Under the pieces are notes generated by a model. The model did not search any database. It was given only the letters and a program-made list of their open reading frames with translations, and had not been told where the DNA came from. 64,000 nucleotides of DNA from the NCBI GenBank assembly GCA_014529385.2, contig CM043966.1:38746037-38810036 (forward strand). Reading direction: 5' to 3'. A program made the translations under genes and the position numbers. This stretch comes from Adiantum capillus-veneris. Taxonomy: Eukaryota; Streptophyta; Polypodiopsida; Polypodiales; Pteridaceae. Below are positions 1-8,952 of this stretch, piece after piece; the first letter of the stretch is position 1; every line of letters begins with the position of its first letter.

Positions 1-764
1 GTACCCCCCTCTCCAGCACCATCACCACGGTTGGGAGAAAAACCTTTGCATCTGTGTTGCGTACCCCAAAGAAACCGTCCGACATACGAACCTCGGACTG
101 GGATGCCCTCCAAGCACAAATTGAGGCGTTACAAGAGGAGAACCTCCTCCTTCGACAATGCCTAGATACAGTTGAAGGACGTCTCACGAACCTCGAGCAG
201 AAGCACTCCACCAACGAAGGAGAGATGGAGGCAAAAGCCTTAAACACCGTTCAAGCACAGGTACAAGAGATCACCGCAAGTCTTCCATCCCAAATCAAAA
301 CTCATGCTAACAAGGAGATACGCGAGTTCAAACGCCGAGATGTTGCATCCCTCAACCTGCGGATTGGAGGATTGCCTCAAGAGTGGTACACATTGGGTAA
401 TTTTCATGCTTCAGTACATCAGCTTGCTAGTTTAATGCCAATAGTCAAGTGGGATACAGAGCTCGACACATCGCAGGTTCATTCCATAGCCTCACATGTC
501 ACCAAAAATGGTGTCTCTCATGGAATTATAACATTCAAGTCCAAAGTAGCCCGTGATACTATGTTGTACCAATCAAAAAATCTCAAAGACACAGAGTTTT
601 GGTTTGCAGAGGATTTGACTCCTTTGCAACTTCCATGTAAGAGAGAAGAGCTTACCAAGGTCCGTGAAGCTAGAGCAGCTGGGAAATGGGCAGTTTACCG
701 TGGAGGACGTGCAATCATTGAGGACTTTCGGTCTACCAAGACAACCCTTAATGATACCACATAA
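1..764 (+). CDS. LINE (L1/Tx1-like) ORF1 protein, 5'-truncated by window edge
   Basis: The reading frame is open from the left window edge to a TAA at 762-764; the first in-frame codons carry no convincing ATG, so the true start probably lies outside the window. Counting from position 54, residues about 18-60 are a heptad-rich coiled coil (alternating Leu/Ile with Gln/Glu), about 95-180 form a compact region with RRM-like character, and about 185-230 are basic (KREELTKVREARAAGKW), followed by an Arg-Gly-Gly-Arg turn. Coiled coil, RRM-like core and basic C-terminal domain in that order is the plan of L1-type ORF1 RNA-binding chaperones, which coat the retrotransposon RNA. No endonuclease/reverse transcriptase ORF2 follows, so this is an orphan fragment. 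Homology is inferred from architecture only. Confidence 0.5.
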   Translation, partial: TPLSSTITTVGRKTFASVLRTPKKPSDIRTSDWDALQAQIEALQEENLLLRQCLDTVEGRLTNLEQKHSTNEGEMEAKALNTVQAQVQEITASLPSQIKTHANKEIREFKRRDVASLNLRIGGLPQEWYTLGNFHASVHQLASLMPIVKWDTELDTSQVHSIASHVTKNGVSHGIITFKSKVARDTMLYQSKNLKDTEFWFAEDLTPLQLPCKREELTKVREARAAGKWAVYRGGRAIIEDFRSTKTTLNDTT

Positions 765-966
765 CTAGGAGTTTCTCTTCTATTTGTAAAACGGAGTTAG
801 ACACTGCCACTAAGTCCATCTAGGAGATGGCTAGTAGTAAGACCTCTCCATTGCAGGTTGTGAACACCGCCCTCTCTCACGAGAAGAGGACGTACTTTCC
901 ACCCTCCTCTTCTAGAGAGGAAATCGATTTTGTATGCATCTTTGGTCCCATGGGTCATATGTGACC

Positions 967-1036
967 TTAGTGGACGATAATGAATCTATCTCTCTCTCTC
1001 TCTCTCTTTCTGTCACTTCTGACATGATATGTGCAG
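967..1036 (+). repeat. (TC)n tract leading into a splice-acceptor-like site
   Basis: A TCTC microsatellite (about 989-1008) is followed by ttctgtcac and then gatatgtgcag at 1036. The arrangement looks like a polypyrimidine tract plus AG acceptor directly in front of the open frame at 1037-1465. Whether it is used is not known. Confidence 0.35.
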
Positions 1037-1465
1037 TCTTGGATTGCTGACAAGGATGACTTCCTTCGGCAGCGGACTCGAGAGTATCGTGGAAGGGATG
1101 CGGCCCTAGCGCAGTACCTTTCAAAGCTTTGCGAGTCGCCGATAGTATTTTTTCACAATTCCATGTCACAAGAGGGTTCAATAGCAACTTACACATTCAA
1201 GACACTATCACGCTTCTTGGGTGGACCCGTGTTGCCCAAAAGTGCAGATAAAGTCATTCTTGTGGACAAAGTGTTTGCTAGAGATTGTTTTGGTTACTGC
1301 CCGGGCTATACAGGTGGTCGGGCAGCGTATTACTACACCTACACAGCAAGGGCACTAGCTCTTGGTAGACAAAACCCATATGAACTTTTAGAGTATGGCA
1401 AACATCTCATGATTCATTACAAGGGTGACGTGCCAAAAAACAAAATTGAACCTTCAAAATCTTGA
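1037..1465 (+). CDS. hypothetical protein, probable terminal exon
   Basis: An open frame of about 142 codons ends at TGA 1463-1465. There is no ATG at its 5' end: an in-frame TGA lies at 1025-1027 and a TC-rich tract plus AG precedes it, so I read it as a 3'-terminal exon rather than a complete gene. The product is mixed and soluble, rich in Tyr/Ala in its middle (AYYYTYTARALAL), with a basic tail. I do not recognise the family. It converges on the minus-strand transposase-like gene at 1.5-4.4 kb and could belong to the same mobile element, which is inference from position only. Confidence 0.35.
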   Translation, partial: SWIADKDDFLRQRTREYRGRDAALAQYLSKLCESPIVFFHNSMSQEGSIATYTFKTLSRFLGGPVLPKSADKVILVDKVFARDCFGYCPGYTGGRAAYYYTYTARALALGRQNPYELLEYGKHLMIHYKGDVPKNKIEPSKS

Positions 1466-1528
1466 TACACTTCAAGTAGCAATTGTATAAGATCATGTAT
1501 TACATAAATTTTGTACAATGTCATCCAC

Positions 1529-4380
1529 TCAGAGTATCTTTCTCCACTTGTGATTCACATACACCATTGTCTCTCTCCACCTTCGTTGACTTTCACGAGC
1601 TCCGGAGTTGTTGTATGCCATTGATCTTTTAACTTTTTGTTGTTGTAAATGTCTGATGGCTTGTGCTATTGCTGAATTTGCCAAGACTTCTTTTGCCTGC
1701 ATTCGATGAATGATTCTACGATAGAACCATTCAAATAGTTCTCTCAAACTGTTAGCCTTGATTCGAGAGCCACCATGTCGTGTGTGCCTGAAATAAGCAT
1801 TTCTCGCCATGTAATGAGACTTTTCCATCCCTTGGGTATTCCATATTGCTGGGTTCCCATACTTTTGTATAAAATATGGTAAATGATTGAAGATGATGTG
1901 CTGGATATGAAAACAAATTAGTTAGAATGTTTTACACTCACATATTTGCACATAAGAGAGAATGAAATACACGATAATACCATGTAGTGAGTAATCTGGG
2001 TGTCTGTCCATGCTGTCTTGAATGATTTTTTCAGAAGGTTGAGATTCTCCTTGAACTTGTTCATATCACCTTGTGACCAGTCATCTTTGTCGCACATCAA
2101 AAATAGGATGTCTATTGATCGCCAAACCTCAGCCTTCACGTTACGAGTAGTTGGTTCTTGGTCTTTGACTGCAATATGTAGCTTTTTCCAGCTCTGATAC
2201 TCTACCTTGCTAACATAAGATGTGTTATATATTTTTCCATGTTTTGTTAGCTTCGGATCTCTTGTACCTTGGGGTTTAGATAAAAACCTCCATGCCTTCA
2301 CCCCACCGATAGATGGTTTGCATGGGACATCCTTCTCAGCAGTTGATCTCTTTTTCATCCCGCTGGATTTTCACATTGCCACCATGAAGCCCCATATCCG
2401 ACAGTACCATTTCTAAGCACTGCAGGGCTACTTGTCGTTCTGCCGAGTTCTTAATCTTCCAAGCAAACCTGATATATAAGTAGACCAATTTCTCCACAAT
2501 TCTACAAAGGGCATGCATTGTACAAATGTGGACATTCACAAGTGGTATTTTCAAAACCGGTCGAAAAACAGGATCCTCAATGTGACGTGTTGGAGCTTTT
2601 CTCCACCACTTTGGGTCCATGACGTTTGCAGGCTCCATGCAGAACAAACACGGCGACTTTGCCATTGCACCCATTCCACAATTATACATACACTTTAATG
2701 TTTTGAAGTCACTTGCAAGATGCCACTGAACTTGAAAGTCTCCCCTTCCATCTAGACGTAGTACCTCTCCCTGGTTAGTCTGTCGATCAATCACCTCCGG
2801 AATATTAGTTCGATGGAACACCCAATATAGAATCTCATGATCTTCTTTCTTTACCTACAACACAAAATAAATGAGACTTAAGTAGATGTGAACATTTGAG
2901 CTTACCTGAGAATCTCGCTTACCTCAAACGCACCAAGCCACCATATGTTAGATTCTGATTGAACACTAAAATATAAAGGATCATCACTGGGACACTTTGA
3001 GAGGGCTCTATTCATTAAAGTAATAGTAACACGCTCTAGCTTTTTCTCTTTAACAAGCTCACACTCATCCAGTTTTAACACAAAATGTAATACCCCTCGT
3101 GACTCTTCAAATGTGATGTTGTAAAACTCCACCATTCTCTTCTGTAATATCCGCAGTTCCATAAAAATATTATTGAACTCATCATATGCCATGTTTGCTC
3201 CATGGCCACTGTAAGTTGCTTTAATATGAAAGGGTTGTCCAAGATAGTCTCCCTGTGCCTTGTTAAGCTGAAGCCTCTCTTTCCAAACACTTCAGGCTGA
3301 TGGTAGAAGTTTGGATTTTATACCCTTCTTAACAATGATGTATGAGACAGACTTTTGGATAGCCGAATATCCTCTTTTTCTTACACCAAGTGAATCAAGT
3401 GTGCCTTGCATCTCTTTTGCAGGCACTGAGTTCTCTGAAATAAAGCGGTCCACTACATTTCGTTGTAGGACCTTAAACTTCTTGTAATGTACTATATCTG
3501 CTGCCAGGCTTCTACTTATAAGTGGCTTCAATCTCTTTCCTATATTGGCTTTGGGGTCAATGTTTTCCTTGTCAGGATAGATTGAATCTCTACATGAAGA
3601 CAATGCATAAGTAAATAACAGAAAATTTGCTTCACTAACACTATTTAGGTACATGAAAACAATGCATAACAAGAAAAAACAAAAAGATTACTTAACTAAG
3701 ACAATGTAGCCAACCAAGAAGCATCACTTTAATGCTCGGATTCTTTTCTTGAGACCTCCTGATGCAACCTGCAATGTTTCAAGATTGCGTAATTTCTTCT
3801 TTCGGATACAACCACCCAAGATGGTGTCCTTCATTTGACAACTTCGCACCTTTCCTTTCAGTTCTTGTACCTCTGTTTTATGTTGCAAAATGGTAACCTG
3901 ATCTGTAGAATGTAAATGTGAAAGGCGAACAATCTCACATTGTTGAGCTTGGAGAATGCCCTTGTAAGTTTCAGCTTCTCTTGTAAGAGGTTTACAATAA
4001 CCCAGAAGGCCCTTTTCTCCATCACCAGCAAAGGTCAATAAGCTTGTAGGATTGACAAACGGTGGAGACGCATTAGTCATTGGATTCTTAGGGTAGAGAG
4101 AGCCTCTCGTCCAGATATCTATGTGTTTAGCTCCCTGAGCTCTAAGCGTTTCTATGGAAGCGGGAGGTATATGTGTGTTTGTTTTACTACGCTTAATCAA
4201 TGGTTGGTACTCATTGTCCAAATCAATGTGAAGGTGATATTTGGCTCGTTTCTGGGTAACATTTGTGCCATTTGAGGAGTGCGCCATTAGCCAAATGTGC
4301 AGGTTTAATGGAAAGTGAATAGCGGCTGCGTCTTCGTCCCTCCATGTTAGCCTCATTCCCTCCATATTGACGAGGTTCAT
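1529..4380 (-). pseudogene. DDE-transposase-like gene, multi-exon, unclassified superfamily
   Basis: Read from 4380 down to 1529. Exon 1 (4380-3724) encodes a basic, partly coiled-coil N-terminus. After an acceptor near 3591, a second block runs to about 2902 in one frame, crossing a TGA at 3295-3297, and contains LHFVLKLDECEL, a plausible first catalytic Asp. A third exon begins after a ttgtgttgtag acceptor near 2857 and holds WHLASDFKTLKCMY (second acidic residue), a Cys pair CLFCMEP, and VHICTMHALCRIVEKL. A frameshift near 2345 leads into a basic stretch ending at a GT donor near 1950. The last exon, from about 1902, has QGMEKSHYMARNAYFRHTRHGG and stops at 1529. This order resembles metazoan and plant transposase families with a D...CxxC...H layout, but I cannot name the superfamily. 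One stop and one frameshift suggest decay. Confidence 0.5.
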
Positions 4381-4635
4381 TCAATGCAACTGAAAAGAGG
4401 ATTATCCCTCAATCACTACGAACGAATGTTCAGAAGAGTAAGGAATCTACTTAAAGTACACTTTTTGAACTTTTACTATGAAAGACCGGGCTCTATTATT
4501 TGCCATTTTTTCTAGAGAGAGAGTGCAAAAAATACATTTTCTTAGAAGGCCCTCCAAATGACCTCCGAAATTCCCTAATGTGTCGGCGAAAGAGCAAGTC
4601 GAATGGTAGGCTCAGCGGGGTCAGGCGAGGGGGCT
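4381..4635. other. spacer upstream of the minus-strand transposase-like gene
   Basis: This stretch lies just 5' of the apparent first exon of the gene at 1.5-4.4 kb and would hold its promoter. I see no clear TATA box or terminal inverted repeat that I can defend. It passes into the G-rich minisatellite at about 4.8 kb. Confidence 0.3.
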
Positions 4636-4798
4636 TCAGGTGAGTCCCTCTCTGGCGGAGCTGGAGCCTCTATCTGTGTCTACTGCTGAGTCGAAGAAGC
4701 GAACGGTGAAGAAAATCTGCAACCGAGCACTCCAAGCACTTGTCCAAAGAAGAAGTGTTGCAGAGCTAGTGCAGAAGACCTTCGGGAATGATGAGGAC

Positions 4799-5064
4799 GG
4801 GGGGGGGGGGGGGAAGGAGAAGCGGCTAGGGAATGGGGGGCAGCGGTGGGCTTGGGGGCAGCTAGGGGTGCGGGCGGCGGGTAGCAGAGGGCGAGGGTGG
4901 CGGGCCGGGCTGGGCGAAGGAGGCAGCGCGAGGGCGAGGGGGGCAGCGCGAGGGCAAGGGGGCAGCGCAGGGGGGCTAGAGGCAGCGCGAGGGCGAGAGA
5001 GAGGGGGGGGGGTGAGGGGCAGCGATGGCGCAACGGGTGGGGGGGCGTGCAACAGCAGCAGCTA
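4799..5064. repeat. G-rich minisatellite, quadruplex-prone
   Basis: A 15-bp G run (4799-4813) is followed by imperfect copies of a roughly 20-bp unit containing ggcagcgcgagggcgaggg. Plus is strongly G-rich and minus C-rich. Long open frames occur on both strands, but they are low-complexity Gly/Arg/Ala or Pro/Ser/Ala products in several overlapping frames, the expected by-product of a stop-poor G-rich repeat. I do not annotate a gene here. Confidence 0.7.
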
Positions 5065-5104
5065 GCGGGATCTTTTGTGATCCTTATAATTACCACTGTC
5101 AGAC

Positions 5105-5975
5105 TTTGGTAGCATCCATGTTGTCCTCGGTAAAGGTAGCTACTAGTTTGATAGGGGTTGCTACCAATCTGCCATGGTGTTCTTGGTAAATTTGCTGGCT
5201 ACCACATTCAACCTTCTAGTTTACAGTCCCATAGTCATGATAAGGTAGCCACCAGTCTGATAGTGCTTTCTACCAGATTCCCATGGTAGTATTGGTGCAC
5301 TGGTAGCTATTATTGTCAACTTGGTAGCTATCAGTATCCTAGTGCTAGCTGGAGCTATCACTCTGAGAGTAATAGCTTCCAGTCTGCCATGCAATCCTAG
5401 TGGAAGCTACTAGTCTGCCATGGCAATCTTGGTGGAAGCTACCAGTTTGCCATGGAAATCTTGGTGGATTGGTAGCTATCACTATCAACATGGTAGCTAT
5501 CAATGTCAACCTGGTAGCTACCCTTAGGTAGTCTGATAACAACCAACCTTATAGTGCTACTCATGGTAAAGGTAGCCACAAGTCTTAGAGTGCTTCCTAC
5601 TATTAGACTCAGGCTCTTGTAACTTTTCTCCTTCCACTCATCACAAAATATTAGTTACTATTCTGAGAGTAATAGATTCCACTCTGCCATGCAATCTTGG
5701 TGGAAGCTACCAGTCTGCCATTGCAATCTTGGTGGAAGCTACCAATTTTCCATGGCAATCTTGGTGGATTGGTATCTATCTTTGTCAAACCTGGTAGCTA
5801 TCACTGTCAACCTGGTATGTATCACTGTCAACCTGGTAGCTACCACTGTTAACCTGGTAGCTACCCTTAGGTAGTCTGATAACAACCAAGTCTTAGAGTG
5901 CTTTCTACTATTAGACTCAGGCTCTTGTAACTTTTCTCCTTCCACTGATCACAAAAGTATAAGTTACCATTCTTA
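5105..5975. repeat. GGTAGCTACC minisatellite with ~300-bp higher-order duplication
   Basis: The stretch consists of degenerate units centred on the self-complementary decamer GGTAGCTACC and its variants (tggtagctat, tggaagctacca), separated by 10-20 bp spacers such as actgtcaacc and tgccatggcaatctt. A larger block at about 5356-5652 recurs at about 5655-5960, including the distinctive ttaggtagtctgataacaa and aggctcttgtaacttttct. The short ORFs here follow the repeat and are not genes. Related blocks lie at 8.67, 10.98-11.9 and 25.8-25.97 kb. Confidence 0.8.
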
Positions 5976-6008
5976 TACTAGCTCCCACCAGATTGATCTC
6001 AGTTTTGC

Positions 6009-7910
6009 ATGTCAACAATAAGTTATGATTTTGCCAATAAGTGTACTAAATATCATTATTTAATGCCGGTAGAATTCTTTCTTGCCTTCAAACAGAGTCA
6101 CCCAGAGGTACAAATTCACCAAAGGACATTTGAAAATCTGAAATCTTATTTTGTACGCAAGCTTCGAGATCGCTACATCTGCTGTTGCATCACTCATATT
6201 CAAATGTCATTCTTGAGGGATGCTGTAAACCATATAAGGCAGATTTCTTATGGTGTGCATGAGAAAGAGTGTAGTTGTCAATGTGATATTTGTGGTGAAG
6301 ATTTGAAATGTAGTGCTCAAAAAAATCAGTGCCCTAGCCTTACAAAGCTTTGGGAGTCAGTTTTATGCTCGAAGGCTAGCGGGTCAAATTTTTTTGCATT
6401 GAAGTGTTTGATTGGCGAATTCTCTTTGTGTGGGCCTTCAAAGAAGCTACCAACTTGCCTGATTGAAGAGTTAAATGGTGCACGCATGGTAACAGTTAAG
6501 ATTTTTGAAGACCTTGAAGTTGGCAAAACAGATTCAGTGAAAAAGAAGAAAAGAAAAGTTCTTTCTCACAAGGAGATGTAGTGCGGGCAGCTTTTCATAT
6601 TGTTCAAGGATCATCTGAGTAAGTTTATAAAGCACAATTTTGTTTATAGATGGCAGGCCAAGCAGTTTAAAGATTGTCTATGTATCTTCCCTGAAGATGT
6701 GGCAGTGTCAGAGGTGGATTTCGCTGAAAATTACACTTTCAAAGAACAGAACGAGATCCAATCGATGCATTGGTTTTCTAGCCAAGTGACAATCTTCGTT
6801 CACATTACATATGTGAGGATTGCAGGTAGTGTCCCAAAATACTATCATTTCTATATATCTGATGATAAAAGCCATGATACTCTTTTTGTCCAGCATTGCT
6901 TTATGCTCCATTATGGTTGGTTGAAAGAGCTAGGCATATCGCTCAATGAACATTGGGTCTGGTCAGATGGAGCAGCCTCGCAGTTCAAGGCAAAGAGGCC
7001 TTTTTATTTTGTTGCTCGATATGGAACTCTGACAAGTTTGAAAATGACACATCACTTTTCAGGTTCAGGTCATGGGAAAGGCGAACATGATGGTGCAGGT
7101 GTTGTTATTAAGAGGCATCTCACTCAGGAGCAGCTAAAGCCAGACTGTGTGAAATTACAATGTGCAGCAGATGTGGTGCCATTTTTGAGAGAAAGCATGT
7201 CCAATGGTGCTACAGCCACGTATTCTTCGCAGGTATGGCCAGTTACTCGACTGTTCGGGGAGGTCAAAGTAGGTGATGTGGATAGAATCCAACGTCGGGA
7301 TTGTAAATCTGTCTCTAATGCACATGGGTTACATTGTGTCAACGGCTACTCCTTAACAAATGGAAAACTTCTTAGGTATCGGTAATTCTCATGCTTTTGT
7401 ATTGCTTGTTTGCAAGGTAGCTCGAGGAGGTGTTTGAACAAATCACACGTTTCTGCATGGAGTTATGTTACCCTTGAACATACAGATGATGTCGAAGATG
7501 ATGATGAGATTGAAGAGTTTGCATATGAAGGACACCATGATGCGTTGAGTGGTGCACTTCATGTTGGTGAAAATTTTGATGTTATAGCTCCTCATGACAA
7601 TAAGGAGCTTGTGGATTTCTATGTCTTGAAATGTATAGCAGATAAGACTCAAACTAAAGCTTTGCTAAGAGATGCATGGCAGAATGTTTGCAATGTCGGC
7701 TCATTTGTTGTCAAAGGAGTTTGGTACGAACAAGCAAAAGAAAATACCTATGAGTTCAAGCTATTAAATTCTAAGCCTGAAGCCACCTTGCAATCCCACC
7801 TTGTACAAGCTATTAAGTTCCCAATGCAGAAAGTGGGACGTACAAGAAAATTCTTACTTTCCTTAGAAACATATGAGGCTATTTACAATAGCACTCCTTT
7901 TGATGTATAG
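6009..7910 (+). pseudogene. DDE-transposase-like gene (second family) with two in-frame stops
   Basis: A single reading frame spans 6009-7910 apart from TAG at 6579-6581 and TAA at 7383-7385; all three open segments share the frame. The first segment (ATG 6009) carries a Cys cluster, ECSCQCDICGEDLKC, likely zinc-binding. The middle segment holds VDFAENY (first Asp near 6717), NEIQSMHW, WSDGAASQFK (second Asp near 6966) and SGHGKGEHDGAGVVIKR (Glu/Asp near 7083-7091), in the order and spacing expected of an RNase H-fold DDE/D catalytic core. The third segment is acidic and then mixed. I recognise the DFAENY / SDGAASQFK / HGKGEHDG signature from unclassified eukaryotic transposase-like proteins but cannot name the superfamily. 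The stop-flanking sequence at 7383-7409 could be a very short intron; simple nonsense decay is more likely. Confidence 0.6.
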
Positions 7911-8113
7911 CATTCCTAGTTCTAATCTAAGCTGCTTTTGATGGCCCTTCAACATCTTTTCTTTTTTCTTTCCTCTGGGGGAATCTCTGTAATCTCTGTG
8001 CTGAGGATCACCCTATTTTGCAATTGCTTGAATCGTGTCTAAAATGCCTATGTGATATCCTGAGGCAGATAGCATGAACACTCTGTCAAAAGCCTTTCCC
8101 TAAAAAAGGAGAT
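7911..8113. other. 3' flank of the transposase-like gene, nothing recognised
   Basis: The stretch begins directly after the stop at 7908-7910. It contains a pyrimidine-rich patch (about 7955-7975) but no ORF, terminal inverted repeat or RNA gene that I can support. Confidence 0.4.
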
Positions 8114-8190
8114 GAGGGCAACTCGAGATGAGACTCTCACATGTAGTCGGCCATTCAAGGGTTCGATGCCCCTGACCAGACAACCAACCA
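8114..8190 (+). other. possible tRNA-derived SINE head (Pol III box B)
   Basis: GGTTCGATGCC at 8160-8170 matches the Pol III internal box B consensus, and the surrounding AAGGG/CCCCT can form a T-arm with four of five pairs. About 43 bp upstream, gggcaactcgag (8116-8127) is a weak box A. The rest does not fold into a convincing cloverleaf, so I read it as a tRNA-derived SINE fragment or relic rather than a tRNA gene. No poly-A tail or target-site duplication was found. Confidence 0.25.
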
Positions 8191-8359
8191 ATGACGGATC
8201 TCGCACATGCACAGCAGGCGGTTGCTCAACGGTTGTGTTGACAGAGGATAAGGTCAGCTTTTGCAAGTCCGCAGCAACAGCAGCAGGCGTTAGCAGTCCT
8301 TTGTAGGCTCCTGCTTCTCTCCCGCCTTCGCCATCGGCACCGTTATAGCTGAACGTCGT

Positions 8360-8361
<2 letters not shown>

Positions 8362-8393
<32 letters not shown>
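8362..8393 (+). repeat. poly-G run, 32 bp
   Basis: An uninterrupted run of 32 G follows gaacgtcgtga. Such runs form quadruplexes and are also typical places for sequencing or assembly error, so the exact length should not be trusted. Confidence 0.85.
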
Positions 8394-8394
<1 letters not shown>

Positions 8395-8952
8395 CATCAC
8401 GTTGGGGGCGATAAGGAGCCGTTTAGAATAAGCGCAGGGGCGTGAAAACATGGCAGCACTTTTCAAATGTTCAAGGATGCACGTGCGAGTCCTAAGAGAC
8501 AATGGACAGGTGACTCTGGTAAATGCTGAATACATTTGATGCATGAATGATCATGACCACTAGAACCAACCCAAGTGCCCACCAGTACTCTCGCGTGTAC
8601 ATTAAGCCATAAGAAATAAATCATCTTCACAACAGACATAGAAAAATTAAACAAGTGTAGCTAAGTAGCTGCAAGGGTAGCTACTATGCAGACTGGTAGC
8701 TTCCCTTAACATTTCCTGGTATCGGAAGCTGTGTTAAGTACTTGTAATTGTGCAATTGTGGAGGTGCAGTGATGAACAATGTGAAAACATAAACAAGTGT
8801 ACAAGTTAACAAAAGCTGTTTTACTACATTGAGCATTGGAAAGCTGCTTTACTACATTGTGTCATCATTACAAGTGAGCAAAGTACTCCATAAGTCAGTA
8901 AATGGTTGACTGTTTACATCGCTTATCATGGCTACATGTCAGGATAATATAT
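8394..8952. other. intergenic, one short GGTAGCTACC-type patch
   Basis: No coding region is supported. At about 8670-8705 a short patch (aagggtagctactatgcagactggtagcttccc) belongs to the same repeat family as the larger blocks at 5.1-6.0 and 11.0-11.9 kb. The rest is unremarkable spacer downstream of the phosphatase-like pseudogene. Confidence 0.4.

Noticed and set aside
4636-5112. Several long open frames on both strands in the G-rich block
   Set aside because: Low-complexity Gly/Arg/Ala or Pro/Ser/Ala products in overlapping frames; this is stop-poor repeat sequence, not a gene.
8100-8180. Functional tRNA gene
   Set aside because: Only the T-arm/box B is convincing; acceptor, D and anticodon stems do not form.
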